Positions 36,901-50,100 of a DNA stretch of 64,000 bases are shown here, in pieces. The position numbers were made by a program, and so were the translations under genes. The notes under the pieces were generated by a model, which worked only from the letters and a program-made list of their open reading frames with translations, made no database searches and had not been told where the DNA came from. Source of the stretch: Bostrychus sinensis (lineage: Eukaryota > Chordata > Actinopteri > Gobiiformes > Eleotridae); assembly GCA_020698575.1 (NCBI GenBank), contig CM036242.1, positions 20,315,624 to 20,379,623 on the forward strand, given 5' to 3'. Position 1 is the stretch's first letter. Every line of letters begins with the position of its first letter.

Positions 36901-39900
36901 GCTTTACACAATACTGAGTTTGCATAAAGGACCTCTGTGCCGGCTGTGTCAGCACTGAAACGTGTGTCCCAGTTTTATAAATAACTTTATATTTTTACAA
37001 AGTGCAGGAATCTGGCAATTTGCTACATTAGGCTTTTGTACATCTGCAGCTTCACAGCATCATCAAATAATGTGTAATATGTGCTTTAGATCTTCACTTT
37101 GAAATCACAGAGTGAGCAGATGAGAGAGAAAGCGGAAACAAAAATGATAGCTACCAAGTTGTGTCTATATTTATCTCAACTGGGGGCTGCAGTAAAGAGA
37201 TTTAGCCAGGCAGAACTGTCAGTGTAATCTTCCAGTGCACCTTTTTAGAGCGTTAGGTCAGCATGTTAGGTCAGATAAAGTTAGAATCACAGTTGTCTTT
37301 ATTCAAGCACCTTAGTGCTATTATGAGTATAATTTAATTTTTATTTTAGACTGTATGTTTATGTACTGTATTATGTATACTGTATGTCTTACTGGTTAAT
37401 TCATATTGGCAGTTCAAATAAGCTTGGTGTGTTTTTTCCAACACTATTTTCATCTCTATTTCCATTTGCATATGGCAGATAATCATTTCTCTTTGAGGAC
37501 ATGCGTCTATGCACCTGATGAGGCCTTGGCACTAGGGAAGGGTAAGCTGCCTGTATTTGGTCCCGTTCAGAACGAGGTAGATATCATTGTGTTAAGCCGA
37601 TACACCTCAGCAAGCTCAGCACACTGCAGCACAGGGGTCTTACTGCACAGACTGCAGCCCAACCTGTTATCTTTAGTCTGCAGGACCCTAGAAATTTTAA
37701 ATTCTTAACCAGAGTAAATGCTAAATCAACTCCAGACATAAGGGTTTAGATGAGACCAAAGGCATACGTATTAAGTCTTGAAAGTCTTCTCTGGGTATGC
37801 CCAGAGAAGACCTTTTATAGCTCATATATTTTTAATTACTTGTTTTCACTCAGTTGATTCAGTCCCACTGGGGCTCTTGCTTATGATGGCTTTTGTAGAG
37901 GAAAGCCAAGCACTGGCTGTTATTGGTTTACAATGTAAATTAGCCAAAAGAAAAGTTTGGTTGGTTATTAAAAAAAAATAAAGTAAATCATAAATGACCA
38001 TAATGATATTTTGCAGTGGCCACTTTGTGTAGACTGTTGCAATATGACCCTGAATTTGTATTTTCCTCAGTGTTGATCTACAGTAGATTTGCTGTGACTC
38101 TTGCCTTGCCTTTTAAATACTTGACTGCCTCTGTGTACACCTCCTCCAGTCTGTTTGTCTCTGATGTACTTCTCACCTCCTTCAGTTAGTGCCGGGCCTT
38201 AGTGTATCATTTCATAGTGTGAACACGAAACAGCCAGTCTCTGGTACCATCAAGCCCTGCTTATGGTGAGATCATCATTATATTGTTCCTGCTGCCTCTC
38301 ACACTGCCCTTTGTCTCCCCAACAGCAGCACTGCAGCAGAAAGACCTGCAGAAATTGGCAGCTGTGAATGGTGCCATGTGCTTAATTTGCATGAAACATG
38401 ATCATAAACAAATGACACCTATAGAGTTCAGGTAGTGCTTCCTTGTCTTTCTGAGCAGCAGGCAATGGGAGTGGTTGTCACTATATGGGTACTTAGAAAG
38501 CATTCAAAATTACGCCATGCCTGGATGTTTGAGAATGTGTATACTGAGGAGAGTGAATCAGATTTTCCTATTGAAAGAGGGACACACATGCAATGATTGT
38601 GTGAACACAGCATGCAGATTAACATCACTTTATCAAAATGTCTGTCTCGGCTCCTGTTTATCTCTGCTATGTGTCTGAGTAGAAATTGGAGCCGTGGTAG
38701 CAAAATCACTGCCCAGTTGCAGCAGATGTATTGAGATTACGTAATGTATCTGAAATCATAGTCTATACTGAAGATGTCAGTCTTTCTATTTTGGTTTAAC
38801 TTATTGTGGTCTCACACCAAAGATGTCAACATAGGTGTTATAAATAAATGTTATAACACTATAGTAATAGGCTCCTGAGATACAGGAATTAAAAAACCTT
38901 TAAAATTATGTTGACCTTTTACCCCTCCATCTTCCTTAGGGCTGAAATCTCCACAGTCAGAAACTGTGTTGTTCCCCTGCCATTAGTATAGCAGCTAGGA
39001 CCATTTACTCAACAATGTAAAAATTGCTTTGTCCAAAGTGATATGATTCTCTACAAAAAGAAACCTTTTGAGTCTGGCGTAAAGGCTGGGACACACCATG
39101 CCACTAATTGTACATCTGGCACCGTCGGACACTTTGACGCGGTCAACAACTTAAATCTGTTTGGTGTGTTCTGCACCATCGAAAATAGTGGGACGCAGTT
39201 GGACCTAGTTTTGGCTGGTTAAACATGTTGAATTGTTGGCATCAAAGTAGCTCACTGATTGGCTGTGTCCCAATCACAATTTGTCATACATCTCACAATT
39301 AACAATAAAATATAGGGAACTTTTGTTCACAAGTATTCATTATGTTTCCTACATCTGTGACAATAATGTGCTACAGTTGGCTTACCTTTAGCTTGTTGCC
39401 TTGTACAGAGTACCTTTTTTTACCTTGTACTGTAAAAAATTGTGTTTAATGTAGCGCTTATGTGTTTAATGTTGCGCATGTTGTACATTGATAAATACTT
39501 GTGTGAAACACTTGAGTGTTGCAATGTTTATTTACAGAAGCCCATTATCCGCAGAGTTGAATGTCTTGCAAATGTACAGAACTGACGCTGCTCTGTAGTG
39601 AGCACTTTTTGTGCTGACCAGAAGAGACGTGAGGTCACAAAGCAGTCGCCCTGCCTCCTCTGATGGCGGCTGGGCATTGGGTTGGTTTGGCCTAGCCTCA
39701 AGATGTATTGTATTTTATTTTATTTTTTTAACAACTGCCTTGTAAACTGTGAAGCCAGCAGTGACGTACTGTAGCACCTGCGTAGCTTTTGGCTGCTGCC
39801 TACACAGAGCGACTGGACTGGAGCAACAAAAGCAGGATATTGTTTTTGTGCTTTATATATCTTCTGTGTAATCTGACAATATATTTTAGTAATACAGTTC

Positions 39901-42900
39901 ATTTTTGTTGTGAAAGTTGCAGAGCTTAGACATGACTTCTTCTTAAGTAAGTATTGGCAGCAGAGTGTTTTGCGCCCCTACTGGCCTGACAGGCATACTA
40001 CAGTGTGAAGGTGCATCATTTTGATTTTGATACAGACAAGCATTTGCATTTTGGCATAATAACCTATGCCTCGTTTACATTATCAGAAAAAATAACTTAA
40101 ATCAAATGCTGTAATTAAAACATGAAGTGAGTGAGCCTATCATCCTTGCTGGTGATTTGGGGTTAAATTCTGAACATTAAACTTCTTACTGTCTTCTTTC
40201 TCCAGACATTTACATTATCCTTATTATATCCTTTTGTAGGACAAAGTAGTTTAACAAGACCTTACCAGCGTGTCTGACAAGCCCTGGGTCATAATGCTTC
40301 ATAGTAAAGCACACAATCCTTTGTGTGTTTACATAAATAACCTGTCCACTATTAAGGCTGGCCAGTTTGCTCATGTCCTCTTAGCCTTTTTTCCATGCCA
40401 CATGACTCTCCACTGATCTTATGGCCCGGGGACACAGAGACAGCTGAGAGGTTAGTGTGTGTGTATGCACTTGCTGCCCAAACCTGATCTGCAGGCACCA
40501 CTCCAGCTGCACTCAGTGGTGATGGCCACGGGTCTAATAATAAGATGCCTAAATCTAAATCTGAACCGTTACATAATTTACATCACACATTATCTGGTGA
40601 CAGGGGAGAGGTCGCACACATGCTGGAAAGAGAGAAATCTTTGTTTGCTATTCCAGTTTAGAAGGCTAAAGTACAGGATTTGTCTGCCCAGCTTCTTATT
40701 CAAGATCAGATTTGTCTGTTAAAGCCTTTTTTGCATTTCCCAAAAGCACTGCTAGCTCAAAGACTGAAAATGTGAGGTTTACAACATGACCTCACACAGA
40801 GCAGTGAGTATTCATTACATTTTTGACACAATTTTATAATTTATAAAGATGGAGAAGGAGAAATGAATTAGTCACAGTCCAATGAGAAAGGTGGTAAAGA
40901 AAGAAATCAGGATAGGACATTGAGTCCATCTTTAAGACTTTAAGATTTTTTTTATTGTTGTGGATAGATGACAAAATTGTATTGTATGGTGAATTTCCCT
41001 CTTATCATATAGATTTTTATTACGGTGTTTAAGTGCTAATGTCTGTTTGTAGGCTTTATAGGAATGTTATTCTCAGACATGACACTCTGAAGAATGACAC
41101 CTCTCAACTATGCATGAGCAAGCTGGGCCTCTTAATCACAGTCTCCATCACTAGTCTTTTGTTCTGCGCGCCACATGTGTGTCAGCGAGTAGCTATGTGT
41201 GCCTGCTTGTTTGGTTCTTCATAGAAGGCTTGGTTTGTGTTTTTAGTGTGTGTATTTTCTTTTTGTATCTACTTTTTCTGCTTTTGTCTTTGTGTGGGTG
41301 TTTTTGCATGTGTGCTATAGGGATCCATGGGTTTAAGGGTTTTTCTTTCCTTGAAAACAGCAATCTGACACTCAGTGCACACACACACGAGGCCCTCTAT
41401 ATGTATGTGGTGCACATAGCAGACCCCTCCTCATCCTTCTTCTCTGTTTTGGCCCTTTCACAGAGCATCACCTTTAGCCCAAATCTCAGGATGGCAGTAT
41501 TTCTCAGTGTGGCCTAGAATTTCACTGCCGCTACTCCATTATTCCGTATATTTGAATCCAACACGATGTAAAGGTGATGGACCGTGTGACCTTGAATCGT
41601 GACATTTGGTGTAAGTAATTACCTCCCTCCAGACGCGCTCTCTCTTCTTTGTCCCCTGTCTCTGTGTTTTTCTTGTGGGCTCTTTTGTTTGGAGACTTTC
41701 CTGTAAATAAAAGGAGTTTGTGTTCTCCCCTCATTGCTTTTACTCGGCTTATTCATTCTACAGCTGGCGAACATACCCCCCTCCTCTGGCCCCCTCTTGC
41801 CCCTCATGTTTTGTGTTGGATTGCGCCTCTCTCCACGTGCAGCAGCGGCTCGAAGGCATGTAGGAGGAGTTCCCTGGAAGGAATGTGTGTGACTGGCTGA
41901 CTGCCTGTGTTATGTACACACACACAAGGCAGCAGCAGTGCTCTGCAGAGCCAGCTGAGAGGGCCTCTGTTCCAGCCAGTCGTGATCAAGTGGGAGGGGG
42001 GACAGCGTGCCTGTATGTTTTCATAATCATGTGTACACCAGCTCTGGGCGTCCTTAGAATGAGTAAAAGCATGTACCAAAATCAAATGCCTTTTATATTT
42101 TATTTATTTTATTAGTGAAGTTTGTTTGAAATTGTGTAAGTCAGCAACATAAACACACAAAAAGTAATGCAAATATAAACAATACCTCATGGCAATGAAA
42201 CCTATACTGTGTGTTTATTTTTATCCTTTTCAATTGCTTCTTGTTTGTAAGGAACTTGCATTTGTGAAATGGGCTTTCCAACAGTGTACAATTTATAATC
42301 AGTAAGCACTGTCAGAACAAAGAAATAATCTTCCAAACATAATTGCGTTATATATTATATAATAAATTATATCCTAGCTTTAATAATTGTATTTGAGGTA
42401 CATTTTTATGTAAATTATAATATATTGCCTGGCTCATGAAAGAGAACAAAAGCTGCGTTTCTCACTTGTGTTGGGTCAGCTGACTTTATGCGGGATTCAA
42501 GGAGCTTTAGCTGTAGGAGTAACCAGGAACAGTGTTAACCAGCTATTAATATCATACTACTAGGATCTAAGTTTCATCTAGTCTCCAATACTTATTATTT
42601 ATATATAATTCATAGTGACATTAAAAACAACTATAAATCAGAATAAGAATTTTTATTGAGGTAAAAGACCAGCTTTGCTCTGTCCTGTAAGTTCCTCAAC
42701 ACTATGCCCACCCCATTCCAGTGCAGGAGTAGGACAACACAATTTTTCCTATCCTCCACTTTTTTCCCAGTGTTAAATTTTTGAAGTGAGTTTATGCTTT
42801 GAAATGTCCAGTGTGAGTGGCCAAACTGGAACAGCGGTGTCACACCTTCTCTAAACATGGCTTATAGTGAAAGTTATTTATTTATTATTCCATCTTTTTA

Positions 42901-44109
42901 CTTCTCTCACCATGAATGTATGATAAACAACCCACCAGGCTGGTTGTAAATGTGAACTTCAAAAATTAACTGATCCTTTGTATTTCCGCCTTGTCTAGAT
43001 GCCACTGAGGAGTTCTTTGAGTATGACGCAGAGGAGTTTCTGGTGTTCCTGACATTGCTCATCACTGAGGGACGGACACCTGAATATTCAGTGAAGGGCA
43101 GAACCGAGGGGCTGCACTGTCCACCAGCACAGTCAGCAATGCCCCCTCTGCACAAGCACGAATGCAGCGACAAACTGCCACAGGTACTACATTCAGACAT
43201 CTGTATACATGCATTCAATAAACAATAATTTATAGTCAGCCAAATGCAGACATTTTTAGGTTTTTATTGTAACTGCTGTAAAGATTGGTCTTTGCTAGGG
43301 CTGGGTACCATTCAGATTTTTTTCGATACCAGTACTTAAACAATACCTGGTTTTTGATAACGTTACCTTAATGATACTTTTTCTGATACCTATGGTTTGT
43401 TAAATCATCTTCTACAATCATAAAACACAATAATATTGAATAAAATCATTTTTTGGAATTTCTTAGCTATAAGTTAAAACCAGTAGTTTATATGATTTAT
43501 TCGGTAATTTATTTGATCCATACATGCAAAGGAACATTAAAGGTCCCACGAGGTATTGAAACTTGGTATAAAAAAAACAATAATAATAATCGATACCAGT
43601 TAGGGGTGTAACAACACAGCAACTATATTGATGTACCGATTTTTTTTACTCCTATGATACAACTATATCAATACGCATCACCTTGTTTTGAATCGTATCG
43701 TTTTCTAGGTGTTTATCAATATAAATGGAAAATTGATTGATAATATTGGGAATATTGAAATTAGAAATCTGCAAGTTAATATAAAACCATCTTTTTAGTT
43801 GTATCTGGTGCGGCAGTAGCTCCACAGTAGCAGTAGCCCCACAACCGGCAATGCATACTGTCGTTGTGTCCTTGGGCAAGACACTTCACCCACCTTGCCT
43901 GTATGAATGTGTCAGTGTGACTGTGTTTGGTGGTGGTTGGAGTGTCTGTAGACGCAAAATGGCAGCTACGCTTCCATCAGTCTGCCCCAGGGCAGCTGTG
44001 GCTACAGAAGTAGCTCACCACCACCGAGTGTGACTGAGGAGTGAATGAATAAAGCACCAAATTGTAAAGCATTTTTGAGTGTCTAGAAAAGCGCTATATA
44101 AGACTAATG

Positions 44110-44140
<31 letters not shown>

Positions 44141-47100
44141 GCGCTTTTAAGTAAATAAATATTATATTGAACTGGACTTTGCTCTCTGTCGGCTGGACAT
44201 AATCAACCCCGGCCGCAATGCTTGATTTAGAGTAAACTTTTATGATTTTTGGCAAAAAGTTGCTGTATTGATTGTATCAATATAAAAGTGTTGAATTGTA
44301 TCGAATTGTATCGTTATAAATTAGATAATATTGTTCTTGAATTGTATCAAAACAATTCTTATTGATACATATCGTATCGTTGCAAAAACATATTGTTACA
44401 CCCCTAATACTGATAGTTAGGCATAGAGAGACATTTTGAATCTGCATGAAAAAAATGTATCGCGATGTTTCTTTAAAATAGCGTGCAAGCCACCAAAGTA
44501 TATTGGTGCATAATCTGACTTACTTGTTTGACGCTGGACATCATTACCTGGACATTTTACTTTAAATTTATTTCAAGTTTTAAGATACAGGGTTCATAAA
44601 ATCACTAGCCCGACGTGCTGGAAACGTAAAAAGACTGTACAAGAGCTTAATTACTCGGAGCAGCTTGGAGGAGCCCTCCCTCACCTCCTGCCATTCACAC
44701 ACAGCGGAGCATCCACACAGCGTCCCATTCACAATGGAACACCTCTGTTTTTGAAGGATAGTGGAAAGGTGTTAATAAAAGTCACTAACAAATGATTTTA
44801 TACATTGTTATTTTGTCATTGTTTTAATATCAATTTCTGTTAATAAGAAATGTGCAACAAATTAAGTTTGATAAGGAGACACAAAAAGGGTGTGTAAAAA
44901 ACAAAACAATCATAAAAGATTATAATTGTGAACATAAAGTTGTGAATCGAATCGTGACTTCTGTGCATTGTTACATCCCTAAGGTAATATTGTAACTTTT
45001 CTTTTGATACCACAAAGGCATTGTTTAACAGTACCCAGCCCTAGTCTTTGCTATAATTATTAGTATTCTGTATTTCTGAAAACTGACATCTCTGTCCACT
45101 CTTTATGGACAGCCTAAACATTGGAAAACAATACGCGTGTTACCTGGTTACCTGGGTCTTAATGCTATTTACAAAGAAGCATTCATTTTTATTTTAAGAT
45201 CATCAATTTTTATAAAGAAAAGGTTAATACAAACACATACCATTTTTTCTTAGATTCAGTCAAGTCTCTGGGTTCCAGATACGTTGTTGTTGTTTGTGTT
45301 TTCAGTATTTAGAATGTGTTTTAAAAATTTAACAGAACAGAACTGCTACACTTTCGTCCCAGTATTATTATGAATACAGGCAATATGTGTATTGTATAAT
45401 TATGCAGTATACCTAATAAAGCCCCAGCAGAAGTTTGAAAATGGTCTAGCAAAATTGGGGCTTCTAAAGTCTATGATCTGAACCTTGTTTTGAGATTTCA
45501 GGTCAAGTGAGGTCCTCAGTGTTCCACCTGCTTTGCTACTAAACTGTAAGGTCTTGTTGTTGACCTTGGTCTGTTTTGGTGTGTTCAGTGTCGACAGGCA
45601 AGGCGAACCCGTTCTGAGGTGATCCTGCTGTGGAGGAACAGCATTCCCATCATGATAGAGGTCATGCTCCTGCCAGACTGTTGCTATGGTGACGAGTGTC
45701 CGCCAAGTGACCTTATCAGCGACCCGGTCATTAAGCAAGATGCTTTATTGCTGGAGAGATGGACCCTACAGGCAGTTCCAAGACAGTAAGACAGACATTT
45801 ATCCAAGCGTATGTACATTCACTTCAGAATGACATGATTGCCACTGTTTAAATTACTTGATGGCCTTCTTTCTTATATGATGCATTATAAAGTCTTCTAC
45901 TTAGTTACTTGGTTTTGTAACACTTTCAGTTTTTAATTGGCATAAATGTTAAAAAATGTGTAAATGTAGTTTTCCTTTTATCTGTCAAATAAGGGGGTTA
46001 GTATTTTGGTTGCATAACCTTTCATATCACTTCATTCTGAACAGTTATGCTTTATCAGCTTTATATCTCTTCTTGCTAATTTCTTTGTATATTTTTCAGA
46101 CTATAGTACAAAATCTAAAATATTTACCCAAGCATTAAGGCCACTTGATCACTTCTTTGTTATGATGTGATGGATAAAGTGGCACACCGGGCTAAGAATA
46201 AGATTTCATCATACAAGTATTGAAAACCTACATATTTGAGTACTCAGAGGGTTAATTAGTCTAGAAATGTGGCCTACTTTTCTTACTGCTGGTTGTAGGA
46301 GCATGGACTGTTTATTTTCTACAGATTGAACACACAGCTTTCTCTCTCAGTATTTTTTTTATCAACCTGACACACTGACACAGTTCCACCTCTTTTTTGT
46401 GTGTTTTTAATAGAAGTGGTGACCGTTTCATTGAAGAGAAGACCCTGCTGCTGGCTGTTCGATCCTACGTCTTCTTCTCTCAGCTCAGCGCCTGGCTCAG
46501 TGCTTCACATGGCATCGTCCCCAGAAACATCCTGTACAGGTCAGACCTTACACTCAATGAAGACTCAGACACGGGTGGGCTGAAGACTTTTCACTGCACT
46601 TGAACAGCCCAGGGACACACAATCTAAATTTTAGATACAGATACAAGGCAATTACACATTTCTACTCTAGTAATCATAGAAACTCCCAAAATAAAACAAC
46701 GTATTGTTTGCTGTACCATTTCATTCATATCTGTTCTTAAACAGGATCAGTGCAGCTGATGATGAGCTGGTTTGGAAGTTCTCCCAGCCGCCCTCGGAGC
46801 ACATCTTCCCTGTCCCAAATGTATCCCACAGTGTTGCACTGCAGGTTCGCGTGCAGTCCCTGCCCCGCCAGCCAACCTACCCCACCCTAGCCTGCAGCAT
46901 CCATACTGGCTTGCCTCCACTTTATTGCAAGACCCCCAGCCTGAACCCAAACCTGAATAGCCATGGTGGACCACCCACTCAAAAAAAGAACCAGGACCCC
47001 AGCAAAGAAAACCTGCTGCAAAACACCAACATGTTCAGCAAGAACTCAAGCTCAATGTCTGGCCTTCTCCTTAACGGATTTCCTGTTCCTAATCTTCCCA

Positions 47101-50100
47101 TTAACAACATCCCTATTAATAGCCTTTCACACACTGCTGTGCCACCTCCCTATAGCAAAAAAAGCCAGGAGCCTGTGGAAAAGCACAGCTATGTCTATCA
47201 GAATGGAGAACTTCCACAGGTTAGCATACCACAACGTCAGGGTTCTCCACTTTTTAATAGGTCAACCCATTCCCCTACTCCCTCTCGCTCCCACTCGCCC
47301 TCTCCACTTTCAGCAAGTAAGGCAGGAAAATGGCTGTACTCTGCCATCAATGGCTCGTCTGACAGTGCCACACAGATAGAGGACTATGGCCCTGGTACCA
47401 ACACTAGCGATAAGTCAAAAGGCCCTATAAATGAACCACTGAAAGCTTTTAAGAATTTCTCCCTGGCAGAGACACCCCGTTGTCCCTCCCCTAGACCTAT
47501 TTCAAGTGAGACAAACCCCCTTATTGGCTCCTTACTTCAGGAAAGACAGGAAGTTATTGCCCGAATTGCACAGCGGCTTAACTTTTGTGACCCCACAGCT
47601 CCACCACTCCCTCCTGGACTTTTTGCTCCTGACAACCCTCCCAAAGCCATGTGGAGCAGTAACCATGAAGATCTAACTGCCACTAAGACCAAAGAGCCTG
47701 AGGTCCCACCTTATGAGTCTGTAGGACGTGTTTGGCCCAGCCCTTTCAGCACACCTGTGACTGACCCTTCATTCAGTAAACGGGAGAGCATGTCCCCAAA
47801 ACCTGCCGCCTGCAGAAAGCTCAAAATGACTGAGATGAAAGAGGAGGATCGGAATGGAGAAAGAGAGAAAGACAGGGAGAGCTCCCTTATTGCCCAGGCC
47901 GTTCAGGACATTACAAGACTCATTCAGGAGAGGCTGTCTGTCCCGTCGCTGTCCCCTATGCACAGCAGAAGCGGCAGCCCTCTGCATCAAACTCATACAA
48001 CAACAGTTACACACACAGTACGCACATACTCACACACGCCACACGAACCACAAGCCTCACACACTGCCACCAATGGCTATACTAATGGCCACATACCGAG
48101 CCATGAACCTCACAAAGGCACGCACACAGCGGCCACACATGCACCTGTTTGCACAGACAAGCCCCAAGTCGATCTGGGGACTGATTGCCATTCTCCCCGG
48201 GCCCAAAATGGTGCTCACTTTACACTTGAAGAACATTCATTTAAAGACCAGTCCCACATGGAACCTGGTCAGTGTTTACGAACTCCCCTGCAGAAAACGC
48301 TCAGAGTCCAGACACACATCAGCCAAGAAAAGCCCTCTGTCTCTTCTAGTTTTGAAAACAGCCTGAGAAATGATCAATCGTGCAGTTGGACTTACAATGA
48401 TGACAGCCCAGCAATGAACTGTAACAAAAGCCACAACCACAACACGCCTCAGCCCCACTACCAGATGCAAACCTATAGTCCTGCGCAGGCATCTGGGCCA
48501 CAGAATGAGAACCAAGCACCCCTCAAGTATGCCAGCTCCAGCCTATCTAGCCCAGATATGACACCTCCTTCCACTGTGTTGGTAAGGGAGCCTTGTGTTT
48601 AAACCATTATTTTTATTCACCATTAGTATCTGTGTAATTAAAACAAAGCATATGAAAAACAAATGAAGTGAATAAAAATACATTTTGGGTTAACTAAATT
48701 AATTTAAAATGTACATTATAAACTTGATTGCAACAAAGGGTTTAAAAAGCAGTCATCTGGAGTTGGTTTTTAAAGTTGAAGAAGTTTCACCTCTGATCCA
48801 AGAGGCTTTCTCTTGTTACGATGGAATTACCCTTTATGAGGGAAAGTCTTCACAGACATTATAAAGTTGAGATAATGTAAAATATTTTTCTGTTGTATAT
48901 TTATTGGATTGGGGAGCAGTACTAAAGAAATACAAATGGTTTAAGAACATAATGTGGTAAATTCAGATGTCTGTTGTCTGCATTTTGTCTTAAATCTATC
49001 CCCATCTCTGTCCTCCAGCGAGCCCAGAGCTCCTCCCCTCTGCGACCTTGCAACAGCTGGAAGAAGCAGAATCGCCACTCATTAGATGCTACAGCCACCA
49101 AAGCCTTCCATCCATGTACTGGGCTGCCTCTGCTCTCCAGTCCTGTAAGACTCGGTTTTATTCAGCAAATCTTAATCAATATGTTTGGCAGTTTTTCCTG
49201 TTTCCTCTGAGGAATGCACATATCTACTATATACATATCTACATAGCTACTTTTTACATAGTTCATCTATTTTTGTGTAATTTATTTTTCTAGCTCTTAA
49301 GATTCTTACTAAGCAAAACATACAAACCTTTACAACAATCATCATCACACATAGTGGATTTACGTTCAGATTTTTTTAACGTATACAAATCTTTTAATGT
49401 TGTCCCAGTATGATAATGGTAATACTTATTGTGTGGCAGGTTCCTCAGAGAAAAAATCAAACCGGTTATTTTGACCTGGACACATCTCTGACGAGCTGTA
49501 GAGGTTTACCTTGGGCCTCTGGAAAAAGGTATTACGTTAATAATGTTTTGTTTGTAACACTGAGCCTTTTGTTGTGTTTTATGTTCTTCCCATATGTTTT
49601 GTTTATTATAGGACCATCTGTATTAAATTTTTTTGTTGAATCCCATGTGAATTGATCAAGCTGTCTAATCTTAAAGAGCCCCAGTGTTGCATTTTTAGTC
49701 TTGCAGACATAAACAGCTACTGAACATTACATTTTTACACTTCTATATATGAGATGTAGTTTCTGTTTTCTCATAAGCACACTCTGAGAATTGAAGTTAG
49801 GTCATCTCTACACTGCTGATTCCTCTCACGCTGCCACCTGCTGAAGCTCTGATGAACTGTACTGTCCAGAGTCACACACATGAGCTCAAAATGGCAGCCA
49901 AGACTAACACTTCTTATAAAGAGGGCATTATACCCATACATGGACATTGTGGATGATAGTTTAGTGCAATCTGATGCATGCACAAGGGTGGATTTTATCC
50001 ATTACCCATTACCATTTGTCCATCTTTAAGCATAATAATTTCAAAGTGTTAAAATAACAAATATTTACATAATGTATGCAATTATTTTGATCTTCAAAAT

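Larger units (their letters stand above)
27949..42998 (+). other. atosa: atosa intron 1
   Basis: A 15-kb GT-AG intron, mostly unique AT-rich DNA. It contains a dispersed fish repeat (35771-36065), two hairpins (36425-36457, 37784-37811) and an AT/T run at 31063-31093. A possible degenerate repeat lies around 39087-39230 (GCTGGGACACACC). The many short open frames lack protein features. A splice-flanked open segment at 38326-38431 was examined and rejected as a coding exon. Confidence 0.75.
43296..45043. mobile_element. hAT-type transposon (outer layer of a nest)
   Basis: The ends are inverted: TAGGGCTGGGTACC at 43296 and a GTACCCAGCCCTA end at 45043. A perfect 8-bp duplication GTCTTTGC flanks it (43288-43295 and 45044-45051), the hAT signature. 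The 1748 bp include later insertions (43601-44406 and, within that, 43808-44141). The element's own DNA is rich in GATACC words, and no transposase frame is visible. Location: atosa intron 2. A second TTACATCCCTAAG end-like word at about 44980 suggests still another remnant. Confidence 0.85.

Noticed and set aside
38326..38431. Possible cassette exon in atosa intron 1 (good acceptor CTCCCCAACAG, donor TTCAG|GTAGTG, open in the phase left by exon 1)
   Set aside because: Its 106 nt would put exon 2 out of frame and reach a stop within a few codons, and the peptide resembles nothing known. Probably chance; spliced reads would be needed.
39087..39230. Possible degenerate transposon with GCTGGGACACACC and TTGGTGTGTTC words
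   Set aside because: Inverted similarity is short, the ends are unclear and no target duplication was seen.
46963..48515. Alternate-frame ORFs (up to 170 codons) within atosa exon 5
   Set aside because: Out-of-frame shadows of the real 612-codon exon.
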